Positions 1-7,241 of a stretch of DNA of 20,738 bases are shown here, one piece after another. The stretch comes from UBA7236 sp964638865. GTDB taxonomy: Bacteria; Bacteroidota; Bacteroidia; Chitinophagales; BACL12. The stretch lies in contig CAZXBG010000069.1 in assembly GCA_964638865.1 (NCBI GenBank), positions 1-20,738 of the forward strand, in the 5' to 3' direction. The translations under genes were made by a program, and so were the position numbers. Each line of letters starts with the position of its first letter. Within the stretch, counting starts at the first letter, position 1. Under the pieces are notes generated by a model that worked only from the letters and a program-made list of their open reading frames with translations, was not told the origin of the DNA and searched no databases.

Positions 1-51
1 TCAATTCTTTCCGAATTTCAATATTATTTACTGAATTTTGCAGTTGATAAC

Positions 52-510
52 ATGAAACAAACTAACGTCTCACCAACAGAAACCATCAGAATTGTTAATT
101 ACGGTTCGACTGAATATGATGAAATTGTGGCGTTGCGATATGAAATTTTGCGCAAACCTTTGAACCTTCATTTCACCGCTGAACAACTCGCAGCAGAGGT
201 AAATTATTTACATCTTGGGTATTATCAGAGAGGAGAGTTAATTGCTTCACTCATCCTGGTTCCGGAAGAAAAGGGTAAAATGAAAATGAAACAGGTTGTA
301 GTAGCAACCGGACATCAGGGAAAAGGAATAGGAGCGAAGTTGATCTTCGCGGCGGAACAATTGGCTGTTGAAAAAGGATATAATTTTATTTATTGCCACG
401 CACGCGATACTGCGGTACCTTTTTATTTGAAACTCAATTACAGACAAGTTGGCAATATGTTCGAAGAACTTACCATCCCGCATTGGGAAATGGAAAAGGA
501 CCTGTATTAG
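52..510 (+). CDS. GNAT family N-acetyltransferase
   Basis: A 152-residue protein the size of a single GNAT domain. It would transfer an acetyl group from acetyl-CoA to an amine; the substrate cannot be told. The acetyl-CoA pyrophosphate loop is visible as VVVATGHQGKGIGAKLI (about residues 82-98, Q/R-x-x-G-x-G type), followed by a helix and the typical C-terminal strand pattern around residues 112-132 (YCHARDTAVPFYLKLNYRQV). There is no signal peptide, so it should be cytoplasmic. The layout resembles small ElaA/YjgM-like acetyltransferases. A weak -7 element (GAATTTTGC at 33-41, one mismatch to TAnnTTTGC) lies just upstream and would give a very short leader to the ATG at 52. It converges on the RlpA-like gene, whose predicted terminator overlaps its last codons. 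The family call is firm; the function is unknown. Confidence 0.85.
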   Translation: MKQTNVSPTETIRIVNYGSTEYDEIVALRYEILRKPLNLHFTAEQLAAEVNYLHLGYYQRGELIASLILVPEEKGKMKMKQVVVATGHQGKGIGAKLIFAAEQLAVEKGYNFIYCHARDTAVPFYLKLNYRQVGNMFEELTIPHWEMEKDLY

Positions 511-516
511 GTCCTT
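496..516 (-). terminator. Intrinsic terminator of the RlpA-like gene, overlapping the GNAT stop
   Basis: AAGGACCT (496-503) and AGGTCCTT (509-516) form a perfect 8-bp stem around a 5-nt loop that contains part of the GNAT stop codon. On the minus strand the stem is followed directly by TTTTCC, which fits termination of the RlpA-like gene ending 22 nt upstream. On the plus strand no U-tract follows. Seen by eye, without an energy calculation. Confidence 0.55.
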
Positions 517-538
517 CAATATAGGTTAAATCAAAAAC

Positions 539-1090
539 TTATTTCCTTTTTTTTTGCACCTTATTCACATAATAAACTTCCCAGTCTATAAGATCACGAA
601 TTGGCGATAGACCGATAACACGGGTGTTATCATATTCTATCGTCCTAATCTTTATCATTGTAATAGGCTCCTGAGGAAGATCGGAAGGTCTTATAATAGT
701 AAGGATGTTTTTGGTAGGATCCGGAATAATTTCCACAAAAACCTTAGTTAAACCACTGTTTATAAAGTTAAGTGCTCCTGCGCCGGCGTATGTAAGGTCA
801 ATAGTGCGTTTATTATAAAGTGGCATTCTGTCATTGATGCGAACAATAATAGTGGAATCGTTTTTGAGATTTGTAACCTTTACCCAAGACCCAAGAGGCA
901 GTGTTTTATGTGCTGCGGTCATTTTATCCTGTGTAAAAATTTCTCCATTTGCGGTCTTTCGCCCCACAAATTTATCATGGTAAAAGCTTGCAGTTCCCGT
1001 TTCAGTCTTCGCTTGTTGTGCAAAACTCACTGCAATAACCGAGGTTAACAGCAATATGAACAGCATTCGCATAGATATTATAGACTTCAT
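539..1090 (-). CDS. RlpA-like double-psi beta-barrel secreted protein
   Basis: A 183-residue protein with an N-terminal signal peptide (hydrophobic residues about 9-23, likely cut near SFA-Q). The double-psi beta-barrel domain typical of RlpA spans about residues 31-108: GTASFY, GRKTANGE, TAAHKTLPLG, VRINDR and the IDLT strand. RlpA proteins of Gram-negative bacteria cleave glycan strands lacking stem peptides during cell separation. The conserved acidic pair is present as Glu50 and Asp87, with the same 37-residue spacing as in Pseudomonas RlpA, together with His61. The C-terminal ~75 residues do not look like a SPOR domain, so septal recruitment as in proteobacteria is unlikely. It lacks a lipobox, so it is probably periplasmic and soluble. 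Whether it is an active lytic transglycosylase is inference. Confidence 0.8.
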   Translation of the reverse strand: MKSIISMRMLFILLLTSVIAVSFAQQAKTETGTASFYHDKFVGRKTANGEIFTQDKMTAAHKTLPLGSWVKVTNLKNDSTIIVRINDRMPLYNKRTIDLTYAGAGALNFINSGLTKVFVEIIPDPTKNILTIIRPSDLPQEPITMIKIRTIEYDNTRVIGLSPIRDLIDWEVYYVNKVQKKRK

Positions 1091-1183
1091 TTATAGATGT
1101 AAGTTAGTTATTACAGGTTAGATAGCCAAGTTTCAAGCCACCCTGTTATCCACATAGGTCTAATGAAGCCACTTTTGAAGGGG

Positions 1184-1576
1184 TCAAATCACCAAAAACT
1201 TCCTCGTGATAAAACCTGCACCGGTATCAAAGCGTATGATGTAGGTGCCACAATTAACTGCTCCGGTAAGATCAATGATACTACCATCAGGTTTGCCGCT
1301 CAGGTTTTCAAGTTCTACAATTTGTCCGGTAGGACTAACGATAATATAGCTGTATATATCAACATTCACAGCTGATATGGTAAGTATAGGATTTATTCTC
1401 GGTAAAGGATTTGGAGAAACAGAAATGGTTTGGCCAAATTCAAGTTTAAATTCAGGGGTTTCATTACCTGTTAAAATTTCACCATAAATACCTGTTTTTG
1501 CTTCTTTTGCTGTTTGACCATTTGCCGATAATGTCAGAAAAATGGAAAAAATCATACTAAGGCTGCTTACTTTCAT
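1184..1576 (-). CDS. Small secreted protein consisting mainly of a type A (T9SS-like) C-terminal sorting domain
   Basis: A 130-residue protein. A signal peptide (about residues 1-20, ending SANG-Q) is followed by only ~28 residues of linker. From about residue 50 to the end comes a domain with the pattern of Bacteroidota T9SS type A sorting domains: an SVSPNP start, a YSYIIVSPTGQIV strand pair, GTYIIRFD, and the terminal RKFLVI. Known domains of this type route proteins through the type IX system across the outer membrane, usually followed by cleavage or attachment to the surface. The odd point is that there is almost no cargo. A possible -7 element (TACTTTTG, complement 1615-1622) lies upstream without a clear -33 box. 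It could also be a truncated gene or a free-standing surface peptide. The sorting-domain call rests on pattern recognition only. Confidence 0.65.
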   Translation of the reverse strand: MKVSSLSMIFSIFLTLSANGQTAKEAKTGIYGEILTGNETPEFKLEFGQTISVSPNPLPRINPILTISAVNVDIYSYIIVSPTGQIVELENLSGKPDGSIIDLTGAVNCGTYIIRFDTGAGFITRKFLVI

Positions 1577-1670
1577 ATAAGGTCAAATTTTTACTGGTTG
1601 TGAATTGGCTTTGACAAAAGTAATCAAAAATTTAAATTTTCATAATATTTAATCAAACGCTTTTCCGTTA

Positions 1671-2162
1671 TTAGAACAATCTCAAAACCCCTAAACCAAA
1701 TTGCGCCTCATGTTCGAGCAACCATTGTTTGCGCCAGAGGCCTCCTGCATAACCAACCAGCGAATTATTTGAACCTACTATCCTATGGCATGGAATAATG
1801 ATGGCTATCGGATTTCTGCCATTTGCTGCTCCAACAGCCCGCACACTTTTTTCGTCACCAACCTTTTTTGCCACGTCCAGATAACTTGCGGTATTTGCAT
1901 AAGGGACCTCCAAAAGTTCGTTCCATACCGATGATTGAAAAAATGTTCCCACCGGATTTAATTTCAATTCAAATTTTTTTCTTCTCCCGGAAAAATATTC
2001 TTCCAATTGTTTTATGCACTCGGTTATAATATTTGTGATGGTTTCTTTATGAATGTTTGGTTCTCTGTCGAAACTCACAGAATGAATGGCATTTTCATCT
2101 CCCTTTATTTCAAGAAGCCCAAGTGGTGATTCAAAATAATGTGTTATCAGATGCGACATCAA
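1671..2162 (-). CDS. ogt: Methylated-DNA--[protein]-cysteine S-methyltransferase
   Basis: A suicide repair enzyme that moves the alkyl group from O6-alkylguanine (and O4-alkylthymine) to its own cysteine. At 163 residues it has the usual Ogt/MGMT length. The active-site motif IPCHRIVG is present with Cys125. The preceding winged-helix DNA-binding region is recognisable as FQSSVWNELLEVPYANTASY and the arginine-finger segment SVRAVGAANGRNP. The downstream YAGGLWRKQWLLEHE is also canonical. It has no Ada regulatory domain, so the adaptive response is not implied. Two adjacent ATGs are possible (2162 or 2159). It begins 24 nt after the stop of the DUF6265 gene on the same strand, so the two may share a transcript, though their functions are not obviously linked. 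Confidence 0.95.
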   Translation of the reverse strand: MMSHLITHYFESPLGLLEIKGDENAIHSVSFDREPNIHKETITNIITECIKQLEEYFSGRRKKFELKLNPVGTFFQSSVWNELLEVPYANTASYLDVAKKVGDEKSVRAVGAANGRNPIAIIIPCHRIVGSNNSLVGYAGGLWRKQWLLEHEAQFGLGVLRLF

Positions 2163-2186
2163 AAAAATTTAATCAACAATTTATTT

Positions 2187-2678
2187 TCATTTGCTTTTTG
2201 TGTAATTAAATTCAATTACTTTATTTTCCCCCTCCACCATTCCTTCGATCTTGGCATACAAAGTTTTTTTATTTACAGGTTTATAAGAAATTATTTGCGG
2301 AAAATCGTGTTTCGGATTTACGAATATATGCCATTCATCAACAACACCCGAGTAAATAAATTTAACTGGCTGATCATTATTCTGATCCTTTACCTCCGAA
2401 ATAAAATAAATGGTATCATTCTCCTGTCTCAGTGTAATTTCTTCAAGTGGATTTTTACTGATACTATCGCTAGGATTTTGCAAAAAATTGACCACCGCTT
2501 TATACGTGTGTTTATCTACTTTGGTCCATTGTTCCACCATACTGCCTCCATCTGTTTTTATTTGCCAGGTGCCGACGAGCCATTTAAACTGATCGGTAAA
2601 TTCGGAAGAGCTCTGTGCATGCAGCGTATTGCTGAACAATTTGCAGAATATTAAGGTCAATATAGATATTTTCTTCAT
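2187..2678 (-). CDS. DUF6265 family secreted protein
   Basis: A 163-residue protein with a signal peptide (about residues 1-21, ending LHA-Q). The mature part matches the pattern of DUF6265: an early FKWLVGTWQ block, an EQW segment, a middle LEEITLRQENDTIYF strand, and the late block NPKHDFPQIISY followed by LYAKIEGMVEGE. The family is common in Bacteroidota and of unknown function; its all-beta, lipocalin-like look suggests binding of a small hydrophobic ligand, which is inference only. It should be exported to the periplasm. It diverges from the DoxX-family gene and is probably the first gene of a short transcript with ogt. Confidence 0.75.
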   Translation of the reverse strand: MKKISILTLIFCKLFSNTLHAQSSSEFTDQFKWLVGTWQIKTDGGSMVEQWTKVDKHTYKAVVNFLQNPSDSISKNPLEEITLRQENDTIYFISEVKDQNNDQPVKFIYSGVVDEWHIFVNPKHDFPQIISYKPVNKKTLYAKIEGMVEGENKVIEFNYTKSK

Positions 2679-2756
2679 ATGAAATCCGCTGCTAATTTAT
2701 AAAAAGTATTAATTGTATTTGTTAAACTCACTAAAACATCCTAACTTATCATCTCA

Positions 2757-2765
2757 AAAGGAGGT
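2757..2765 (+). promoter_or_regulatory. Strong Shine-Dalgarno sequence of the DoxX gene
   Basis: AAAGGAGGT stands 5 nt from the ATG at 2770, a near-perfect complement of the 16S rRNA tail. It decides the start: an in-frame upstream ATG at 2713 would add 19 residues but has no such signal. Bacteroidota rarely use Shine-Dalgarno sites, and no other gene here has one this clear. Confidence 0.8.
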
Positions 2766-2769
2766 AACT

Positions 2770-3231
2770 ATGAACATGGGTCAAAAACTACTCCACTATG
2801 GCGACACACATCACAACAAATTTCTTGAAATTCTGCGCATGCTGCTCGGGGTCATTTTGGTTTTGAAAGGATATTATTATATCAGCAACAACGACGAATT
2901 GAATAAGTTATTGCTGGATAATAAATTTCATTTGTATAATTATGTAGTGATCCATTATGTAGCCTTTGCACATTTGATAGGAGGTATTTGTATCATTCTA
3001 GGGTTATTGACAAGAATTGCAGTTGCAGTGCAAATTCCGGTGTTACTCGGAGCTATTATATTCGTACACGCAAAAGCTGGTTTGTTAACTCCTGATTCTG
3101 AAATATTATTATCCGTTCTTGTATTAGGAATGTTGGTCTTTTTCTTTTTTTATGGTTCGGGTCCATGGTCTATGGATAATTATTTGGAGAAACATAAAAG
3201 TGAATGGGATACTGGTTCATCGGAATTATGA
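2770..3231 (+). CDS. DoxX family membrane protein
   Basis: A 153-residue inner-membrane protein with four predicted membrane segments, at about residues 20-38, 58-80, 84-103 and 110-130. The DoxX family pattern is clear: RMLLGVILVLKGYYY in the first helix, then HLIGGICIILGLLTRIAVAVQIPVLLGA across helices two and three, and a PDSE turn before helix four. DoxX proteins are small integral membrane proteins linked in different bacteria to quinone-related electron transfer or redox stress; no specific role can be given here. It has its own likely promoter: TGTATTTG at 2714-2721, one mismatch to the -7 consensus. That places transcription start downstream of the alternative ATG at 2713. Monocistronic, with repeats immediately behind it. 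Confidence 0.8.
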   Translation: MNMGQKLLHYGDTHHNKFLEILRMLLGVILVLKGYYYISNNDELNKLLLDNKFHLYNYVVIHYVAFAHLIGGICIILGLLTRIAVAVQIPVLLGAIIFVHAKAGLLTPDSEILLSVLVLGMLVFFFFYGSGPWSMDNYLEKHKSEWDTGSSEL

Positions 3232-3244
3232 GGGAAGTTGGTAC

Positions 3245-3332
3245 CGGGTATCGGGACACGTGACACGGGAAAACAAAAGGTGGAGGGGATAAAGCGTATC
3301 GGGTATCGGGACACGTGACACGGGAAAACAAA
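3245..3332. repeat. Two identical 33-bp direct repeats containing CACGTG
   Basis: The same 33 nt (starting CGGGTATCGGGACACGTG, ending GGGAAAACAAA) occurs at 3245-3277 and 3300-3332, 55 bp apart. Each copy carries the CACGTG palindrome inside an ACAC/GTGAC setting. The unit is much richer in G+C than its surroundings. It sits directly behind the DoxX stop and encodes nothing convincing. Confidence 0.85.
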
Positions 3333-3344
3333 GAGTGTAAAAAA

Positions 3345-3384
3345 GGAACACGGATGACGCGGATTGAACGGATAAAAAAAGATT
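3345..3384 (+). repeat. Dispersed repeat, copy 1 (partner inverted at 4168-4207)
   Basis: This 40-nt stretch, beginning GGAACACGGATGACGCGGAT, matches the reverse complement of 4168-4207 at 34 of 40 positions, and all six differences are transitions. Repeats of this CGGATGACGCGGATT type are common between genes in Bacteroidota genomes (from memory). The two copies flank the secreted-protein gene at 3456-3935. Confidence 0.75.
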
Positions 3385-3455
3385 TTTTATAGTTGTTTGT
3401 TATTGAGTTAGCAATAATTTCCGCGATGCGAACCCTTCTGACAGATAATAACAAT

Positions 3456-3935
3456 TTAATTATGAAAAGGTAATACCAATTTCCTTTTTTGTTTTATTAA
3501 TACATATCGGAACGAAAAACCTAAACCTAAATGAAACCAATCATCTTCCTGTAATTTAAATGCAGGTTTTAAATCTGCTGAAATTACTAACGGAAGCAAC
3601 AATACTTTATATTCCACTCCAAATACTAAATTACATCCTAAATAACTGGAATCAGACAATAAATATTTTCCAAAGGAAGGCCCTATTCCTCCGTACATAT
3701 TTAAACTTTTGGAAAATAATAAATTATTGTGTTGTTCTATCATTGCTGTTGCCGAAACTTCTTTAAAATTTATTTGACCAATCATTTCTAAAGTGGTAAA
3801 CTCAAATATTCGCTGCTGAACCGTTAATCCAAATCCTTCATTCGAAAATCGCACACCTCCTGCTGTTATATATTTTTGAGCGTGAAGTTGAAGTGTGATT
3901 ATGCTAATAAGACAAATCAGGATAGTTTTTTTCAT
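3456..3935 (-). CDS. Secreted hypothetical protein, probably a small outer-membrane beta-barrel
   Basis: I do not recognise a named family. The 159-residue product starts with a signal peptide (KKTILICLISIITLQLHA-Q). The remainder is rich in alternating, aromatic-ended strands (TAGGVRFSNEGFGLTVQQRI, GGIGPSFGKYLL, GCNLVFGVEYKVLLLPLVISADLKPAF, FHLGLGFSFRYVL) as in outer-membrane barrels of Bacteroidota. By length it would make about eight strands. The last residues are positively charged and do not end in the aromatic residue usual for assembled barrels, so a periplasmic role is possible. It stands alone on the minus strand between two inverted copies of a dispersed repeat. Confidence 0.6.
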   Translation of the reverse strand: MKKTILICLISIITLQLHAQKYITAGGVRFSNEGFGLTVQQRIFEFTTLEMIGQINFKEVSATAMIEQHNNLLFSKSLNMYGGIGPSFGKYLLSDSSYLGCNLVFGVEYKVLLLPLVISADLKPAFKLQEDDWFHLGLGFSFRYVLIKQKRKLVLPFHN

Positions 3936-4330
3936 ATTGTTGTCAGGAGGCAGTGAAGTCGAAACGAAAATATTCGTTCTGATTAGAAATCCTTTTTAAA
4001 TGAGTAATGAGTGATGAGTTGTCAAACCGCGGTAAATTCTTGTTTTATTTATGGATCATTAAAACGATTTAATTCATACTTATAGTATCATTATTTTTTC
4101 ATCCCGGATTTTTGACACAGGAATGGGATCTAATTTATACATTCTACTATAACCAAAACAAAATTTTAATCCCTTTTTGTCCGCCCAATCCGCGTCATCC
4201 GCGTTCCGAAACTTTTCCATATAATGAATACCTTTTTCCACCTTATCAATCCTTCTCAACTTTAAAATTCCAAATTCTTCCATGCTTTCTTTACATTTTC
4301 TCCCCATACCCGGCGCGGTAAACAGGTGGG
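3936..4330. other. Repeat-bearing intergenic region
   Basis: No convincing gene. It holds a 7-bp tandem repeat (ATGAGTA/ATGAGTG/ATGAGTT, 4000-4020) and the inverted copy of the dispersed repeat (4168-4207). A 75-codon minus-strand reading frame at 4080-4307 runs through the repeat; its low-complexity NADDADWADKK stretch is simply the repeat translated. A short GC-rich patch (4310-4340) with GGGTTCGAGCC recalls a tRNA T-loop but does not form the arm. Confidence 0.6.
4168..4207 (-). repeat. Dispersed repeat, copy 2 (inverted relative to 3345-3384)
   Basis: The reverse complement begins GGAACGCGGATGACGCGGAT and aligns without gaps to 3345-3384 with six transitions in 40 nt. The first 22 nt differ at only one base. 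Confidence 0.75.
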
Positions 4331-4361
4331 TTCGAGCCTTTCTAATCTTTATTTATCTTTG
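4331..4361 (+). promoter_or_regulatory. Bacteroidota-type promoter of the GH3 gene
   Basis: TATCTTTG at 4354-4361 is an exact TAnnTTTG -7 element followed by C. A TTCG (one mismatch to the TTTG -33 box) stands 19 nt upstream at 4331-4334. Transcription would start about 4366, which is the GTG start codon itself. Confidence 0.6.
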
Positions 4362-4365
4362 CCCT

Positions 4366-5859
4366 GTGGGTTTAAAATCACTCTTTTCCCGACCATTTGC
4401 TGCTTACATTTCCCGAAAAGTAAAAAATTCGGCTAAAAATGCTTTGCTGTGTCAGGAGGAGATCATGTTGGGTTTGGTGAAAGATGCACAATTTACTTTG
4501 TTTGGAAAGGACCATCATTTTACTGAAATAAATAATTACGGATCCTTTAAAAAAAATATTCCTGTTCGAGATTATGAAGGATTAAAAATATATATCGATA
4601 AAGTTGTTGCAGGTGAATCAGATATTTTATGGAAAGGCAAACCATTGTATCTGGCAAAAACTTCGGGAACTACTTCCGGAGTAAAATATATTCCGCTTAC
4701 TAAAGAATCCATTCCCAACCATATTAATTCAGCAAGAAATGCTTTGCTGATGTATATTCATGAAACAGGAAATACTTCTTTTATCAATGGAAAAATGATC
4801 TTTTTGCAAGGTTCGCCTGTATTAACGGAAAAAGCCGGCATTAATGTAGGAAGATTGTCCGGTATCGTATATCATTTTGTTCCAGCCTATTTATTAAAAA
4901 ATCGTATGCCTTCTTTTGATGTAAATTGTATTGAAGATTGGGAAACAAAAGTGGAAGCCATAACAAAAGAAACAATTTCCAAAAAGATGTCGCTTATTAG
5001 CGGAATTCCTCCATGGGTATTAATGTATTTTGAAAAATTGTTGGAAATATCAGGAAAACAAAAGATAAAAGATATTTTCCCTGATTTTTCACTTTTTGTT
5101 TATGGCGGAGTAAATTATGAACCTTACCGAACAAAAATTGAAGCCATTGTCGGAAAAAAAATTGATACCATAGAAACCTATCCCGCAAGTGAAGGATTTA
5201 TTGCTTACCAGGATTCGCAAAAGGAACATGGATTATTATTAAATGTGGATTCAGGTATCTTTTTTGAGTTTATTCCGGCGGGTGAAATTTTTGAGGAAGA
5301 TCCTACACGGTTTAGTTTGAAAGATGTGGAATTGGAAGTCAATTATGCGCTCATTTTAAATAATAATGCCGGTTTGTGGGGATATAATATCGGCGACACC
5401 ATAAAATTTGTTTCTAAAGATCCATATAGAATTGTGGTAACCGGCAGGATAAAACATTTTATTTCTGCTTTTGGCGAACACGTGATAGGTGAGGAGGTGG
5501 AGTTTGCAATGATGAAGGCGGCTGAGGAACTAAAAGTGGAATTTGTGGAATTTACCGTTGCTCCCCAGGTAAATCCGGAATCAGGCATCCCTTATCATGA
5601 GTGGTTCGTCGAGTTTTCAGTGCCTTTGGTCGAATTGGATGCTTTTGCAACGAAAATTGACGTTTATCTTCAACAAAAAAATATCTATTACAAAGATCTT
5701 ATAGCAGGAAAAATATTGAGACCATTACTAATAACCGTTGTAAAACCGGAGGGATTTAAAAATTATATGCGTTCAATAGGCAAGTTGGGGGGACAAAATA
5801 AGGTAGCCCGACTGAGTAACGACCGCAATATAGCCGATGAACTTAAACAATGGACGTAG
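4366..5859 (+). CDS. GH3 auxin-responsive promoter family protein (acyl-adenylating enzyme)
   Basis: A 497-residue cytoplasmic enzyme of the GH3 branch of the ANL adenylating superfamily. Plant members join jasmonate or auxin to amino acids; the bacterial substrate is unknown. All three nucleotide motifs are visible: TSGTTSGVK at 99-107, YPASEG from Tyr272, and GLWGYNIGD ending at Asp344. The N terminus (GLKSLFSRPFA, then a helical segment to FGKDHHF) matches bacterial GH3 proteins. I choose GTG at 4366 because the open frame upstream to an ATG at 4282 adds only a 28-residue hydrophobic stretch foreign to the family. Also, the promoter's -7 box lies inside that extension. The predicted mRNA is therefore leaderless. 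rseP follows 65 nt downstream and may be cotranscribed. Family certain, reaction partner unknown. Confidence 0.88.
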   Translation: MGLKSLFSRPFAAYISRKVKNSAKNALLCQEEIMLGLVKDAQFTLFGKDHHFTEINNYGSFKKNIPVRDYEGLKIYIDKVVAGESDILWKGKPLYLAKTSGTTSGVKYIPLTKESIPNHINSARNALLMYIHETGNTSFINGKMIFLQGSPVLTEKAGINVGRLSGIVYHFVPAYLLKNRMPSFDVNCIEDWETKVEAITKETISKKMSLISGIPPWVLMYFEKLLEISGKQKIKDIFPDFSLFVYGGVNYEPYRTKIEAIVGKKIDTIETYPASEGFIAYQDSQKEHGLLLNVDSGIFFEFIPAGEIFEEDPTRFSLKDVELEVNYALILNNNAGLWGYNIGDTIKFVSKDPYRIVVTGRIKHFISAFGEHVIGEEVEFAMMKAAEELKVEFVEFTVAPQVNPESGIPYHEWFVEFSVPLVELDAFATKIDVYLQQKNIYYKDLIAGKILRPLLITVVKPEGFKNYMRSIGKLGGQNKVARLSNDRNIADELKQWT

Positions 5860-5924
5860 TGTTAACAAACTTTATTTTTCCAATACATTAAATCACAGTA
5901 AAATTCACGAATTTCGCAGCAATT

Positions 5925-7241
5925 ATGGTAATTATACAGGTAGCACAATTAATTTTAGCACTCACAATTTTAGTATTTATACATGAACTCGGTCACTTTT
6001 TGGCCGCAAGAATGTTCGGCGTAAGGGTAGAAAAATTCTACATTTTTTTTGATGCATGGGGCAAAAAACTATGGTCGTTTAAACGCGGAGATACCGAATA
6101 TGGCATCGGTTGGCTGCCACTCGGCGGTTACGTTAAAATAGCCGGTATGGTAGACGAAAGTTTGGACAAAGATGCCATGAAGCTTCCGCCTCAACCTTGG
6201 GAATTGCGTTCCAAAGCAAATTGGAAAAAGTTTATTGTGATGATAGCTGGTATCGTTATGAATGTGATACTCGGTATTATTTTATACATATTTATCCTTA
6301 ATACTTACGCAAAACATTATACCACAGTTGAAAGTGTAAATAAAGAAGGTGGTATATACGCAACTACTTCAGGTCAGCAATACGGATTTGAAACCGGAGA
6401 TAAACTGATTTCTATAAATGGAAATTCATACGACCGTTTAGAGGATTACATGAATGCGCGTTTATATTTCGGTTCTGAAGTTATTGTGGAACGAAATGGC
6501 AAACAAATGCCTGTCACCGTTGCCGACTCCGCATTTTTAGATAAGATGCGTGGAAATATTTTATTTGATCTAAAAGCAACAGTAAAAATTGATTCACTTA
6601 GTGATTCTTTACACAATGCCGAACAAGCAGGAATGTTGCGTGGTGATATAATTCAGGCAGTGGATAGTGTTGAGATTACCTGCTTTTCACATTTAACAGA
6701 TATTTTAAAATCTAAAAAGGATCAACAGGTTTTAATTACAGTGGAGAGAAACGGACAATTAAATACCATGCCTGTTGCCGTAGATAAAGATGGCAGAATT
6801 GGATTTAAACCGGAGATAGAATTTTTTCCTTACGATTCAGTTAAATATACTTTTGCAAAAGCAGTGAGTTATGGAACAAGAGATGCTTTTGAAGTATTTT
6901 ATTTTCAGGCAATAAGTTTAGGGAGAATATTAAAAGGGGATATACCTGCTAAAGATTCTATTTCAAGTCCGATTGGTATTACCAAATTATTTAATCCGGT
7001 TTGGGATTGGAGTTCTTTTTGGTTATTGACTGCATTATTAAGTATGGTATTGGCGTTTATGAATTTATTACCTATACCGGCACTGGACGGCGGACACATG
7101 ATGTTCATTATTATTGAAAGTATTACCGGAAAAAAATTATCCGATAAATTCATGGAACGGGCACAGGTTGTGGGGATGGTGCTGTTACTGAGTTTGATGG
7201 TTTTTGCAGTCGGGAACGATATTTTGAAAATGTTTGATTAA
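5925..7241 (+). CDS. rseP: RIP metalloprotease RseP (site-2 protease)
   Basis: A membrane-embedded zinc protease that cuts anti-sigma factors, and in some bacteria remnant signal peptides, within the membrane. At 438 residues it is of normal length. The zinc-binding HELGH is at residues 20-24 in the first membrane helix, and the third ligand motif LDGGH is at 387-391 (Asp388). A second membrane segment lies near residues 105-125 (VMIAGIVMNVILGIILYIFIL). Two PDZ-like domains fill the periplasmic part (about 130-310), and a last helix ends the protein. The usual GYVKIAGM segment after HELGH is present. A possible degenerate -7 box (GAATTTCGC) lies 10-18 nt before the ATG. Its stop overlaps the next start by one base (TAATG), so the downstream secreted protein is translationally linked. 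Confidence 0.96.
   Translation: MVIIQVAQLILALTILVFIHELGHFLAARMFGVRVEKFYIFFDAWGKKLWSFKRGDTEYGIGWLPLGGYVKIAGMVDESLDKDAMKLPPQPWELRSKANWKKFIVMIAGIVMNVILGIILYIFILNTYAKHYTTVESVNKEGGIYATTSGQQYGFETGDKLISINGNSYDRLEDYMNARLYFGSEVIVERNGKQMPVTVADSAFLDKMRGNILFDLKATVKIDSLSDSLHNAEQAGMLRGDIIQAVDSVEITCFSHLTDILKSKKDQQVLITVERNGQLNTMPVAVDKDGRIGFKPEIEFFPYDSVKYTFAKAVSYGTRDAFEVFYFQAISLGRILKGDIPAKDSISSPIGITKLFNPVWDWSSFWLLTALLSMVLAFMNLLPIPALDGGHMMFIIIESITGKKLSDKFMERAQVVGMVLLLSLMVFAVGNDILKMFD

Noticed and set aside
2139..2654. A 171-codon open frame on the plus strand opposite the DUF6265 gene
   Set aside because: It is antisense to a gene with a signal peptide and recognisable family blocks; its own translation is low in normal protein features (runs of Ile, Phe, Tyr, Asn).
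3245..3332. CRISPR-like array
   Set aside because: Only two repeat copies with one 22-nt gap, no further units and no cas genes.
4080..4307. A 75-codon minus-strand frame with NADDADWADKK
   Set aside because: Most of the striking peptide is the 40-bp dispersed repeat translated; no promoter, start signal or family match.
4310..4345. GC-rich patch with GGGTTCGAGCC resembling a tRNA T-loop
   Set aside because: The bases around it do not form a 5-bp T stem and no acceptor or anticodon arm is present. It may still be a tiny tRNA-derived scar.
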